Below are positions 11,324 through 20,677 of a DNA stretch of 64,000 nucleotides, one piece after another. The notes under the pieces were generated by a model. The model searched no databases. It saw nothing but the letters and a program-made list of their open reading frames with translations, and was not told where the DNA came from. Made by a program: the position numbers and the translations under genes. Position 1 is the first letter of the stretch; each line of letters opens with the position of its first letter. Where the stretch lies: positions 21,364,153-21,428,152 of the forward strand of contig NC_134028.1 in assembly GCF_964204645.1 (NCBI RefSeq), given 5' to 3'. The stretch comes from Tubulanus polymorphus. Lineage: Eukaryota > Nemertea > Palaeonemertea > Tubulaniformes > Tubulanidae.

Positions 11324-14300
11324 ATGGAAGATGTAAAAAATTATATTAATTCATTAGATAATAAAAAAGATATAGAGATAACCGAAGCATTTAAAAGTGA
11401 TATTGGTCCAGCAGCTATCGAGTTTAAATTTCATAAAGGTAAAACATTAGAAGAAAATAAAAAACATTTAGAAAATATGAAAGAAATAATAAAAATAATT
11501 ACAGATGTTGAATATCCTAAAATTAGTATATCTTCTAAAGTAAAGTTTATAAAATCTGAAGATAAACCAATATATAATATAAATTCTCATTCACAACATA
11601 TTATATCTAAACAACATATAGATGATAAATTAGATAAATGTTATAATGAAGTAAAAACTAAAATAGAAGAGAAATATTTTGAAGGATCTGGTTTAATATT
11701 TGATGAAATAATATTTATAACTTTACATGTTTATAACACAAAATATAATAAGTTAACTAAATCAAAACCAATTGATGAAAATAATTTATCATATTATAAA
11801 GAACCTGATATTGAAGCATCAAGTTATATTAAACTACCATTTAAAACTAATGCTGTAATAAATGTACAAAATTTTGATGATAAATGTTTACTATGGACTA
11901 TAATAAGTTGTTTACATCCTGCAACTTATAATATTTGTAGATTAACTCATTATAAACCATTTGAAAATAATTATAAGATAGATAAGTATCCTGTTAGAAT
12001 TAAAAATATTCCAAAAATAGAAAGAGATAATAATTTAAAGATAAATGTATTTGATTTAATCAAATTACCAAATACAAAAGGAAATAATATTAAACATTAT
12101 ACATTAGAACCTTTATACCTATCAAAAGATTATGATTCAAATGATGTTATAGATATATTATATTATGAGAATCATTACATGTGGATTAAACAAATAGATT
12201 TATTTTTCAAATCAGAAAATGATCACCATAATAAAATATATCTATGTAGAAAATGTTTACATAAATTTAGTAATGAAAGTACATTATCAAATCATAAACA
12301 ACTATGTGATAATCATGATTATTGTAAATTAGTTTTACCAAATGAAAAAGATAAAATATTAGAATTCAAAAAATATGATTACAAAAATAAAGTACCATTT
12401 GTAATATATGGAGATTTTGAATCATTAAATAAAGAATTAACAGATAAAGATAGAAAAGATATATATTATAAAAGAAAGAAATTAAATTCTAATGAAAGTG
12501 ATTATTCAGAAGAACCACCAAAAGCAAATACTATTAAAAAGATTCATCAATCAGCTGCTGCTTTCGGGTTATATATAAAATCTGATTATCCAGAACTAAT
12601 TGAAAGTGAATATTATCAATATAGAAATGAAAATGTTATCAATCATTTTTGTGACTTATTAATTGAATATGAAATAAGATTTAATGAAAAGTTAAATAAG
12701 AATATAGAAATAATTATGACAGAAGAAGATAAAGAAGCATTTGCGTTTGCAGGTAAATGTTATTATTGTGAAAAGACATTTAATTATAAAGATAAAAAAG
12801 TAAGAGACCATAATCATTTGAATGGTAAATTTAGAGGTGCAGCACATGAGAATTGTAACTTACAAGCTAAGAAAATTAATTTTGTACCAGTTATATTTCA
12901 TAATCTATCAGGATATGATGCACATTTATTTATCAAACAGCTATGTTATAAAATAGAAGAAATCAATAATGAAATAGAAATATTAAATTCAAATAGATCA
13001 AAAGATAAAATACCAACTTATAAATTTAAAATGTTAGCTAAAACATCTGAGAATTATATATCATTCCAATTTGGTTGTCTAAGATTTATAGATTCATATA
13101 AATTTTTAAATAGTTCATTAGATAATTTATCAAAAAGTTTAGTTGATGATGAATTAAAGATATTAAAAGAATATTACCCAAATTATGATGATTTTAAATT
13201 AATGAGATATAAAGGAGCAATTCCATATTCTTTCTATAAAAATCATAATGATTTTAAAATAACTGAATTATTGAAAGAACAATTCTATGATGAATTAAAA
13301 AATGAATATGTTAAAGATGAAGTTTATAATAGAACATTGAATATTTGGAATCATTTCAAAATAGAAAATCATGGACAATTAGTAGATTTATATTTAAAAT
13401 CAGATGTATTATTATTAACCGATATATTCGAAAGGTTTAGAGATGTAAACCTAAAATATTTTAATATTGATCCTTGTCATTGTTATTCATCACCAGGATT
13501 AACATGGGATTGTGGATTAAAATTTACAGATATAAAAATGGATTTGTTAACAAATATAGATCAATTACTATTATTTGAAAAATCTATAAGAGGAGGTGTT
13601 TCAGGTGTATTGGGTGATAGATATTTCAATGTAAATGATAATCCTGGATATAAATTATTATACATAGATGCAAATAATCTTTATGGTTGGGCAATGATGG
13701 AACCACAACCTTATGGGATGTTTGAAATAACTGAAGTTTTACAAATTGATAAATTTGATTGGAAGAAAAGAATCCTAGATATTGCAGATGATTCAGATAT
13801 TGGTTACTTCTTTGTTGTAGATTTAGAATATCCTGAAAATATTAAATTCAAATCTAGAAATCTAGCATATTGTCCCGAACATAAAACTGTTAAACATGAA
13901 GAATTATCAAATTATCAAAAAAGAATTAAACCCGATAATCATATTCATACTGAAAAGTTAATGGTAACTCAAGAAGATAAATATAATTACGTTGTGCATT
14001 ATAGAATGTTGAAGTTTTATTTGAATCAAGGAATGATATTAAAAAAAGTACATAGATATATTTCATTCAATCAATCGAAGTGGTTAGAAAAATATATAGA
14101 TTTTAACACCAAACAGAGAACTGAAGCAAAAACTGATTTTGAAAAAGATTTTTTTAAGTTAATGAACAATGCGTTCTATGGTAAGACTTGTGAAAATATT
14201 AGAAATCGAAATGATATTGAGTTAGTTAGTAATGGTAAAAGGATAAGGCATTTACAATCATATCCTAAGTTTATAGGTAACAGAATATTCGATGAAAATT

Positions 14301-14992
14301 TAGCAGCAGTTAAAATGAGAAGAACAAGTATGAAATTCAATAAACCAATCTATGTTGGTGCATCAGTTTTAGAATTATCAAAATTACTAATGTATGAATT
14401 CTATTATAATATATTACAACCTCATTTTGGAGAAAAAAATATAGAAATATTATATTTTGATACAGATTCTTACATATTAAAGATAAAAACTGATAACATA
14501 ACAGATGATTTAAAAATATTAAAACACCATTTTGATTTCAGTAACTATCCAAAAAATCATGAATTGTTTAGCAATGATAATAAAAAAGTTCCTGGGAAGT
14601 TTAAGGATGAATTAGGTGGTGAAGAAATGATAGAGTTCATTGGTATTAGATCTAAAATGTATAGTTATAAAACTAAAGAACATGAAGCTAAAAAGTTAAA
14701 AGGAATAACCAAAAGTGTAGTAGAAAAGAATATTCATTTTAAAGATTACATCAATTGTATATTCAAAGAAGAAGTTAGAAAACATAAAATGAAATGTTTA
14801 AGATCTGAAGATCATGAAATGTTTATTGAAGAGATAGAGAAGATAAGTCTAAACCCATTTGATGATAAAAGATATATTTTAGATGATGGAATCCACACAG
14901 TCGCCTATGGTTGCAATTTAGATGAATATATAAAATTCAAAAGAGAAGAAACAAAAGAAAATGAGATAATGAAAAGGATTCTAACGTGTTAA
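11324..14992 (+). CDS. POLB: Protein-primed family B DNA polymerase (Polinton PolB)
   Basis: The 1222-aa frame replicates the element by protein-primed synthesis. In order: a conserved N-terminal domain with NFDDKCLLWTIISCLHPA (about 183-200); a C2H2-like finger (308-328); exonuclease motif I, YGDFES (D364, E366); an endonuclease VII-like zinc region CYYCEKTF...VRDHNHLNGKFRG..HENC (479-511); exonuclease motif II, NLSGYDAHLF. The palm follows with IDANNLYGWAM, KLMNNAFYGKT and FDTDSY (catalytic Asp pair), then a thumb KMYSY motif. All catalytic motifs are intact. The true N-terminus is probably in the zinc-finger segment upstream, cut off by the frameshift near 11,250. The endoVII-like insertion is usual for Polinton polymerases. 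The next gene starts 28 bp downstream. Confidence 0.95.
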   Translation: MEDVKNYINSLDNKKDIEITEAFKSDIGPAAIEFKFHKGKTLEENKKHLENMKEIIKIITDVEYPKISISSKVKFIKSEDKPIYNINSHSQHIISKQHIDDKLDKCYNEVKTKIEEKYFEGSGLIFDEIIFITLHVYNTKYNKLTKSKPIDENNLSYYKEPDIEASSYIKLPFKTNAVINVQNFDDKCLLWTIISCLHPATYNICRLTHYKPFENNYKIDKYPVRIKNIPKIERDNNLKINVFDLIKLPNTKGNNIKHYTLEPLYLSKDYDSNDVIDILYYENHYMWIKQIDLFFKSENDHHNKIYLCRKCLHKFSNESTLSNHKQLCDNHDYCKLVLPNEKDKILEFKKYDYKNKVPFVIYGDFESLNKELTDKDRKDIYYKRKKLNSNESDYSEEPPKANTIKKIHQSAAAFGLYIKSDYPELIESEYYQYRNENVINHFCDLLIEYEIRFNEKLNKNIEIIMTEEDKEAFAFAGKCYYCEKTFNYKDKKVRDHNHLNGKFRGAAHENCNLQAKKINFVPVIFHNLSGYDAHLFIKQLCYKIEEINNEIEILNSNRSKDKIPTYKFKMLAKTSENYISFQFGCLRFIDSYKFLNSSLDNLSKSLVDDELKILKEYYPNYDDFKLMRYKGAIPYSFYKNHNDFKITELLKEQFYDELKNEYVKDEVYNRTLNIWNHFKIENHGQLVDLYLKSDVLLLTDIFERFRDVNLKYFNIDPCHCYSSPGLTWDCGLKFTDIKMDLLTNIDQLLLFEKSIRGGVSGVLGDRYFNVNDNPGYKLLYIDANNLYGWAMMEPQPYGMFEITEVLQIDKFDWKKRILDIADDSDIGYFFVVDLEYPENIKFKSRNLAYCPEHKTVKHEELSNYQKRIKPDNHIHTEKLMVTQEDKYNYVVHYRMLKFYLNQGMILKKVHRYISFNQSKWLEKYIDFNTKQRTEAKTDFEKDFFKLMNNAFYGKTCENIRNRNDIELVSNGKRIRHLQSYPKFIGNRIFDENLAAVKMRRTSMKFNKPIYVGASVLELSKLLMYEFYYNILQPHFGEKNIEILYFDTDSYILKIKTDNITDDLKILKHHFDFSNYPKNHELFSNDNKKVPGKFKDELGGEEMIEFIGIRSKMYSYKTKEHEAKKLKGITKSVVEKNIHFKDYINCIFKEEVRKHKMKCLRSEDHEMFIEEIEKISLNPFDDKRYILDDGIHTVAYGCNLDEYIKFKREETKENEIMKRILTC

Positions 14993-15000
14993 TAAATTTC

Positions 15001-15020
15001 AATAAAAATTTGTATAATAA
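15001..15020 (+). promoter_or_regulatory. Class E box before the gene at 15,021
   Basis: AATAAAAA starts 20 bases before the ATG and TATAATAA abuts it. Identical spacing is seen at 21,958, and within one base at the other class E genes. Confidence 0.55.
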
Positions 15021-15345
15021 ATGGAGAGTAAACAAGTACACAGTGAATTCTTAGATAGAATTAAAGATACCACAAATGTAAAATCTGTAGATTATAAATT
15101 CAAAAAGTTAACAGAATTAACAATTCACAAGAAATATTTAATTACAAATATTGTTACAGTTACTAACAAATATGGAGATAAATTAGTAATTCATTTAGAA
15201 TATGAAGGATTAAAAGGAAACTTATTTACCAGATAGATTTCATAGATTATCAAGTGAAGATCTAGAAGAATTATGTTCTGGAGATTTCTATTTCGTATAC
15301 AAAGGTAAGAATGAAAAAGGACACCATGAAATAGATTTCGAATAA
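15021..15345 (+). pseudogene. Small conserved Polinton protein (possible OB-fold/ssDNA-binding), frameshifted
   Basis: The open frame 15,021-15,236 encodes 71 aa: a helical start, then YKFKKLTELTIHKKYLITNI, TKYGDKLVIHLEYEGL-type beta strands. Compared with the copy at 28,282-28,623, 17 bases are missing near 15,218, which shifts the frame; homology (FHRLSSEDLEEL..GDFYFVYKGKNEKG) then continues in another frame to a TAA at 15,343-15,345. Similar short proteins with KYG and a LP.RF strand occur in other Polintons. A single-stranded-DNA-binding role is only a guess from the strand pattern and its place beside PolB. Confidence 0.6.
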
Positions 15346-15362
15346 GAAAATATGTAAAATAA

Positions 15363-16121
15363 ATGGCGGAATTAAAAGAATACAGAATATTTGTTGATTC
15401 TAGAAAACTTACAAATTATAAATCACATAATTTATTAGTACAATTAGATAGAGAATTTAAGAATTGTGTAGATTTAAAATTAGTAAATATAAGTTTATGT
15501 AATTCTTTTTACAATGTATCGGATAAAACTCTTGAACATAGAGTCTTTTTAATTCATATTAGAAATATAAATAAATGGTTTCATCTATTTTTAAAACCAG
15601 GGTTATATAATTTAGAAACATTAGCCCAAGAAATTAATCGGAGAGCACGATTAAAACTTGGAAGTGAATATAAGTTTTTAATTAGATTTATAAAAAGTGA
15701 TAGTTCTGATAAAATTAAAATAAAGTTAGATGATGAAAGTCAACATGCATTTATGGTAAGGAAACCTTTAGCTAAACTGTTAGGAATTAAACCACAAACT
15801 GTTACAGGAAACGTAGATGGTAATTCAAATATAATTCCTTTTACACACCTTTATATTTATTGCAATTTAATCGATCCTACAAAAACATTTGAAGCTACTA
15901 AAGATATAACTTGTAATTCTAGTATACTAAATATTTTACCAATAAAAAATGTTAAACAATTTGGAACTCAAATAAATTATAATTTAACTGAATGTGATTT
16001 TAAACCTTGCATTCCTAAATTTAATAATTTTAAATTAGAAATAAGAAATCATAATGGATACTTAATTGATTTAAATAACTTTCCTGTGATATATGAATTA
16101 GTTATAAGATGTAAAGAGTAA
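15363..16121 (+). CDS. Penton-like minor capsid protein (single jelly roll)
   Basis: The 252-aa protein begins MAELKEYRIFVDSRKLTNYKS, followed by strand-rich sequence including LKLVNISLCNSFYNVSDKT and a FLKPGLYNLETLAQEI segment. This F.VDSR...L.L..ISLCN.FYNV....L.PG.Y...L...I plan is that of the minor capsid (penton) proteins of metazoan Polintons, which sit at capsid vertices. The size is typical. The stop codon TAA overlaps the first bases of the next gene's 19-bp upstream box. It has only a weak class E-like upstream sequence (AATAAGAA 22 bases before the ATG). Confidence 0.8.
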   Translation: MAELKEYRIFVDSRKLTNYKSHNLLVQLDREFKNCVDLKLVNISLCNSFYNVSDKTLEHRVFLIHIRNINKWFHLFLKPGLYNLETLAQEINRRARLKLGSEYKFLIRFIKSDSSDKIKIKLDDESQHAFMVRKPLAKLLGIKPQTVTGNVDGNSNIIPFTHLYIYCNLIDPTKTFEATKDITCNSSILNILPIKNVKQFGTQINYNLTECDFKPCIPKFNNFKLEIRNHNGYLIDLNNFPVIYELVIRCKE

Positions 16122-16137
16122 TTTTTTCATTATATAA
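16119..16137 (+). promoter_or_regulatory. 19-bp class L box before 16,138
   Basis: Fits TAATTTTTTNNNTAWRTAA ending directly at the ATG. The first TAA is the stop codon of the penton gene. Confidence 0.75.
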
Positions 16138-16497
16138 ATGAATATAACTGTTGGACCGAGTATATGTTTTGGATTTGATTTTAAACGTGAGAAAGAAATG
16201 AAATTTAACATGAATGATGTAATTACACATATAAAAAATGTTGTATTTTCTAATGAAACAACATTTGAGTATGAAACAACAATAGATAAAGAAACTTTAA
16301 ATGTAGAAAAGATTACTAATTTAATTAGAGAATCTTTAAGATTTTATGAATTAGATGAAGATTTTATCATCGATGATATTAAAAAAATAATAATTGAAAT
16401 ATATGATAATCATAAAACTAGTAATAAAATAAATGTTGAAATAATCATAAATAAGATAACTAAATATTTTGATGATAGTAATTTTTTTGATAAATAA
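16138..16497 (+). CDS. Hypothetical Polinton protein, 119 aa
   Basis: Not recognised. The start MNITVGPSICFGFDFKRE is followed by a mainly helical, acidic region (EYETTIDKETLNVEKITNLIRESLRFYELDED) ending SNFFDK. No membrane segment or cysteine motif is seen. It lies in the run of structural and membrane genes behind the class L box, so a virion or assembly role is possible. Its last codons and stop double as the class L box of the next gene, whose ATG follows the TAA with no gap. Confidence 0.7.
   Translation: MNITVGPSICFGFDFKREKEMKFNMNDVITHIKNVVFSNETTFEYETTIDKETLNVEKITNLIRESLRFYELDEDFIIDDIKKIIIEIYDNHKTSNKINVEIIINKITKYFDDSNFFDK
16479..16497 (+). promoter_or_regulatory. 19-bp class L box before 16,498, embedded in coding sequence
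   Basis: The box is formed by the codons for the last residues (NFFDK) and the stop of the upstream gene. That a coding end keeps the same 19-bp pattern argues that the box is under selection. Confidence 0.75.
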
Positions 16498-16719
16498 ATG
16501 AGTGATAATAAGTGGATAATAACTGGATTATATAATGGCGCATTACTATCAGTTGGAACTGTTGGTTATTCAATGGTATTAAAAAAAGTATTCAAAATGG
16601 GAAGTGTTAATGTTGATAGATTTGATATAAATGATATTTTAAAGTTAACATTAGCAGTTACTTTATCTAATTTAACTATTGATTATTTGGAAAAACAAAA
16701 ATATATTCCTCCCATATAA
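16498..16719 (+). CDS. Small membrane protein, 73 aa
   Basis: The product MSDNKWIITGLYNGALLSVG... has one hydrophobic segment at about residues 7-28 and a second, moderately hydrophobic helix at about 46-62 (ILKLTLAVTLSNLTI). Short Gly-rich membrane proteins of this kind are common between penton and capsid genes in Polintons. The function is unknown; a virion-membrane or entry/egress role is inferred from context only. Confidence 0.75.
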   Translation: MSDNKWIITGLYNGALLSVGTVGYSMVLKKVFKMGSVNVDRFDINDILKLTLAVTLSNLTIDYLEKQKYIPPI

Positions 16720-16724
16720 ATGCA

Positions 16725-16743
16725 TAATTTTTTTGTTAAATAA
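16725..16743 (+). promoter_or_regulatory. 19-bp class L box before 16,744
   Basis: TAATTTTTTTGTTAAATAA, identical to the box before the capsid gene at 20,678. Confidence 0.75.
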
Positions 16744-17166
16744 ATGGCTTCTGCAATTATAACTATTATAGGATCAGCAATTGTTAACGCTTTAGCATTT
16801 ACTGGTGGTGGATATTTATTTAAACATATTGATAAAAATGGATCATTAACAGAACAAAAAAGACATAATTTAGCGTTAGAGAAATATAATAAAGATGCAG
16901 AAGAATATAGAGAAAAGAGGCAAAACTATATGGATTACATCAATAAAGAATTATATGATCAGAAGATTTCACATAGAGATTTTCAATCAGTTGATGATGC
17001 AATGAGTTTATATAACGCGGTAACAAATAAAGAAAAATTACATCTATACAAACCTAAATTATCATATTATTATACCCCAAGTAAAGAACAACAGAAATAT
17101 GAAATAATATGGATTTTAGGTGGAACTGTTATTGTTATATTTGTTGCTTATAAGTTTACTAATTAG
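16744..17166 (+). CDS. Conserved Polinton membrane protein (RHNLALEK family), 140 aa
   Basis: The N-terminal hydrophobic segment (about 3-25, ending TGGGYLF) is followed by a charged helix EQKRHNLALEKYNKDAEE and a Tyr-rich stretch. A C-terminal membrane segment closes the protein (about 119-137, IIWILGGTVIVIFVAYKF). From memory of the family, the arrangement NALAFTGG.YLF...KRHNLALEK....DFIN..L....V.DAM..Y recurs in many metazoan Polintons and is specific to them. Function is unknown; a virion envelope or internal-membrane component is plausible. Confidence 0.8.
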   Translation: MASAIITIIGSAIVNALAFTGGGYLFKHIDKNGSLTEQKRHNLALEKYNKDAEEYREKRQNYMDYINKELYDQKISHRDFQSVDDAMSLYNAVTNKEKLHLYKPKLSYYYTPSKEQQKYEIIWILGGTVIVIFVAYKFTN

Positions 17167-17185
17167 TAATTTTTTTGCTAAATAA
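17167..17185 (+). promoter_or_regulatory. 19-bp class L box before 17,186
   Basis: TAATTTTTTTGCTAAATAA ends at the ATG; it begins just after the TAG stop of the upstream gene. Confidence 0.75.
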
Positions 17186-17614
17186 ATGGAAGATAAAGTT
17201 GATAGTATTGATATTATTCCTCATGATATAAATAAAACTAAATTAAAAACATATTTAGAAAAACAAATATTAGAATTTGAAAGTGACTTAAAGATAAAAA
17301 AGAAAAAATATATAAAAAGTAAAATTATATATTATCTTATTATTAGTGGTTCGGTTACAATTAGTTCTGTAATAACATTTCTAGCAATATTTAGTCCATT
17401 AACACCTTTAGCTATATCAATTGGTGTATTAGGATTAAGTTCAAGTGTTTTAACTGGTATAAGTTCAAAATTAAATATAAAAAGTAATAAAGAAAAAATT
17501 AAAACAAAAGAAATTAATAAATTAAAGAACACACTAGATTATATAATAAGTTTAAATGGTCATATAACAGTTGAAGAACAAGATAAATTATTAAAAGAAT
17601 TAATAAATTATTAA
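17186..17614 (+). CDS. Two-helix membrane protein, 142 aa
   Basis: A charged, coiled-coil-like N-terminus (residues 1-48, rich in Lys) leads to a membrane hairpin: about 48-70 (IIYYLIISGSVTISSVITFLAIF) and 73-93 (LTPLAISIGVLGLSSSVLTGI). A Lys/Glu-rich C-terminal helix follows. The protein resembles small membrane proteins of Polintons but no specific function is known. It is packed between neighbours with only the class L boxes separating genes. Confidence 0.75.
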   Translation: MEDKVDSIDIIPHDINKTKLKTYLEKQILEFESDLKIKKKKYIKSKIIYYLIISGSVTISSVITFLAIFSPLTPLAISIGVLGLSSSVLTGISSKLNIKSNKEKIKTKEINKLKNTLDYIISLNGHITVEEQDKLLKELINY

Positions 17615-17630
17615 TTTTTTAATTATATAA
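17612..17630 (+). promoter_or_regulatory. 19-bp class L box before 17,631
   Basis: TAATTTTTTAATTATATAA; its first TAA is the stop codon of the upstream gene. Confidence 0.75.
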
Positions 17631-18932
17631 ATGGGGTTTCCAAAAGCTTTCCAATATAATAAATCAATTAAATATAATATTCCAGCAATAGATTTTAAGA
17701 AAAATATTACATATAAAAATATAGTTTTAAATTCATTAACTAATTTAGAAATTTATGTTAATGAATCACAGTTTTTTATTTCTAAAATGGAAAATATATT
17801 TAATACATATGAAGTTACTTTTACTCGAGATGAATATCATATATATAAAGTAAAATCTAATATGAAATATTGGCAGAATCAATTAAATTTTGCTGTTTAT
17901 TGTGCAACAACAGGATGTGGAATAAGTTGGAATGATCATTTAAATAACTTAGATAAAAATTTGAAGTATTCTGATTTAAAATTAATTCACACAATATTTA
18001 GATTTCACACATATTTTCAAATCAGAATAATATTAAATGAATTAGAATGTCCTTTACCCGGGTCTAAATATTTTAAAGAATTGGATAATAATATTAATAT
18101 ATCCAAGTTTTATAAAATATGTAATGAATTTAATATAAATATTAATTCCGATTTTAGAGCGCATGGTAAATTGCAAGGTGTTGGTGAAGAGTTTGAAATA
18201 AAAAGAATTGATTATATGCATAGAATTTCAGCTTATCATAATTATAAAATTGATAATAATAATGGTTGGGTTAATTTCATTTTAGAAAATGGTGAAGGTT
18301 TTACAAAATCAGGTATACAAAGAATAAATCAATCTATTAGAATTTATTTGATATGTATTCTAGGCGCCCAAGTTGAAACAAGATCACCGATAATTGGAAA
18401 TGATAACACTTCATTCGATGCGCAGAAACAGTTTAAAGTTTTATTTGAAGATTCCATACATGATGATAAAAATAGATCGATTCCAGAAAACATTATAAGA
18501 TATCAAAATTATTTAGATAAATCTCATGTAAGACTTAATTATTGTATAGGCCCTAATCTATTAATTATTTCTAATGATTTAGTATTAAAGATGGGAAATA
18601 TAATTGGTTATAATAATCTAATTAAAACTGCAACAATAAATAATTCATTTGGGTTAAATGATATAAATAAAAAGATTATTACTGCTCCAAAATTAATGGA
18701 AGGTGAAAAAAATAAAAAACACATTCAATCAACTGAAACTAAAACTAAGAATATTAAATTAAATAATGATTCTAAAATAAAAGATTACAATACATCAGAA
18801 AATAATAGAACTGATATTATTCAACATGATATAATTAAAACTAATGATGATAATAAATCCCATGAAAATACTAAATTAGCTATAACTTGTATAGGAATTG
18901 TAATAGGAGGAATATTATATTTTAAATTTTAA
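17631..18932 (+). CDS. Conserved Polinton virion-associated protein, 433 aa, C-terminal anchor
   Basis: The soluble part begins MGFPKAFQYNKSIKYN and contains ITYKNIVLNSLTNLEIYVNES, FTRDEYHIYKVKS and the striking FAVYCATTGCGISWNDHL. The tail is Lys/Asn-rich and ends in one membrane segment (about 413-432, LAITCIGIVIGGILYFKF). I believe the ATTGCG(I/V)S segment is a marker of a large family found only with metazoan Polintons. No enzymatic motif is evident. The C-terminal anchor and the position before the capsid gene suggest a virion-surface or membrane-attached protein; this is inference. Confidence 0.75.
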   Translation: MGFPKAFQYNKSIKYNIPAIDFKKNITYKNIVLNSLTNLEIYVNESQFFISKMENIFNTYEVTFTRDEYHIYKVKSNMKYWQNQLNFAVYCATTGCGISWNDHLNNLDKNLKYSDLKLIHTIFRFHTYFQIRIILNELECPLPGSKYFKELDNNINISKFYKICNEFNININSDFRAHGKLQGVGEEFEIKRIDYMHRISAYHNYKIDNNNGWVNFILENGEGFTKSGIQRINQSIRIYLICILGAQVETRSPIIGNDNTSFDAQKQFKVLFEDSIHDDKNRSIPENIIRYQNYLDKSHVRLNYCIGPNLLIISNDLVLKMGNIIGYNNLIKTATINNSFGLNDINKKIITAPKLMEGEKNKKHIQSTETKTKNIKLNNDSKIKDYNTSENNRTDIIQHDIIKTNDDNKSHENTKLAITCIGIVIGGILYFKF

Positions 18933-18948
18933 TTTTTTTATTATGTAA
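18930..18948 (+). promoter_or_regulatory. 19-bp class L box before 18,949
   Basis: TAATTTTTTTATTATGTAA, beginning with the stop codon of the upstream gene. Confidence 0.75.
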
Positions 18949-20637
18949 ATGGATGTAGAAGGTGGAGAAGATTATGAAATTGGAGAAATGGGAAATAATA
19001 ATGAAGGATATATTGATGATGATTATAATGATGCAGGTGCTAATATTGATAATGATGATGAATCAGCATATAATACTAATTTAGGTGAAGATGATGATTA
19101 TGATGATGATTATGATGATGATCCCGAATTACGTGAAAAATTAAATAAATATTTAGAAGCTCCTGAAAGGGGTAGAATTTCAACTAGAAGAGAAAGAAAA
19201 GAATTTATGAAACTATTAGTAGAACAACAAGAAAAATATCCTGATAAACCTATGGAATTATATAGAATGAAATCTAGAGTAACAGATACAATTGTTAACG
19301 AATTATTACCAAAAGTTGTAATAGATGAAATTGAAACTGAAGATGTTGTAGAACAAATTTTTAAAGATGACCCATATTTCACAAATAATTTAGAATTTAA
19401 AAATGATTCATGGTATTATAATGTTAATTTAAATAACAAAATTGTATCAATTCAATTATCTAAAATGGGTCAAGAAAATATTTATGAACCTGGAATGCGA
19501 GCATTATCTACAATTGAAAGTTCAAAAGGTGGTAGAGAATTTCTCAGAATTATATGGAATGCACTCGATAGAGTAAATGAAGAAGAACCAATTCCTAATA
19601 TTGATATAAACAAATATTCACCATTTAAAAATCCAAATCCTACTGATTTTGATCCAGAAATGGAAGAGAATAGAAATCAATTAGATAAATTAAGATCTTC
19701 AACACCCGAAACATCGAGAAGAGACACTCAACAAATTGATAATGATTCAAGTCAATTACAATTAACATTAGAAAAACAAATTAATAGATTAAGTGATTCA
19801 GAAGAAGAAATGAATAGTACTGGAATAAATCAACTGCAATATTTACTAGAAAAAGGATTATTTGATTTAACTGATGATGAATTAGAAGCATTTCCTGAAC
19901 AAGCACGTAGAGAAATTAAAGGTATGCAAGAATCAGCTGATAAAATTGCGCATGATAAAAGTATAAGAGATTTTAAGATTAGAACTTTAGAAAAAGAATT
20001 AACTGATAAAAATAAAGAAATAGAAAAAATAAAGTCTGATTTAGATCATCAAGTAATTGATGAAATAGAATATAGGCAAAAAGAATTACGTTTAGAAAAA
20101 GAAATAGATGATTTAAAATATAACAAAGAATTACAGGAAAAAGAAAGAGATACATTATTAAAATTATATGATAATAATATTAATAGATTAAAAGTTAATT
20201 TTAAAGATTTGTTGATTAAACCAGATTCTGAAATATCATTAAAAGACAGAATAAAGTTATTATTTAAATTAGAAGGTATAACAATTCTTTCAATTCTAAC
20301 AGCTGTAACTATGTTATTTACAACAATAGGTTTAGCTATATCAAATGCTTAAAAATCTACTCCTACTCCAAATAAACCGGATAAACCTCCAGGCAATAAT
20401 TCTATACAAGATAAAGTTAAAGATGGTTTAAAGAAATTAGCAAAATATTTATGGGAACTATCAAAGAAATCTGCTGCAGCATTGCCAGGAGTTATTGCTT
20501 CAATTGTTGGTTTTGTTTTAAAATCTGCAGGAAACATTATTAACTTTGCTGCTGAACATATTATTTTATTTTTAATTACAGTTGTAAGTGCTATTATTTT
20601 TGGGTTAGTAAATATGATATCAAAAAATATCAAGTAA
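18949..20637 (+). pseudogene. Acidic coiled-coil Polinton protein with membrane-anchored tail, internal TAA
   Basis: The first 467 codons (18,949-20,352) encode a very acidic start (DDDYDDDYDDDPE), a globular region with KPMELYRMKSRVTDTIVNELLPK and LEFKNDSWYYNVNL, then a long coiled coil (about 290-430) and a hydrophobic stretch (about 444-466). After TAA at 20,350-20,352 the same frame stays open for 94 more codons to 20,637, with a Pro-rich linker, a helix and two hydrophobic segments. That tail looks coding, so the stop is probably a nonsense mutation; a readthrough or a separate gene lacking a normal start are alternatives. The family occurs in other metazoan Polintons; function unknown. 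Confidence 0.7.
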
Positions 20638-20658
20638 CCATGATAAAAAATAAATAAT

Positions 20659-20677
20659 TAATTTTTTTGTTAAATAA
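20659..20677 (+). promoter_or_regulatory. 19-bp class L box of the major capsid gene
   Basis: TAATTTTTTTGTTAAATAA placed directly before the ATG of the capsid gene. Confidence 0.8.

Noticed and set aside
20349-20633. 94-codon minus-strand frame opposite the end of the coiled-coil gene.
   Set aside because: The plus strand in the same place continues the coiled-coil gene frame with plausible protein sequence; the minus frame shows no domain.
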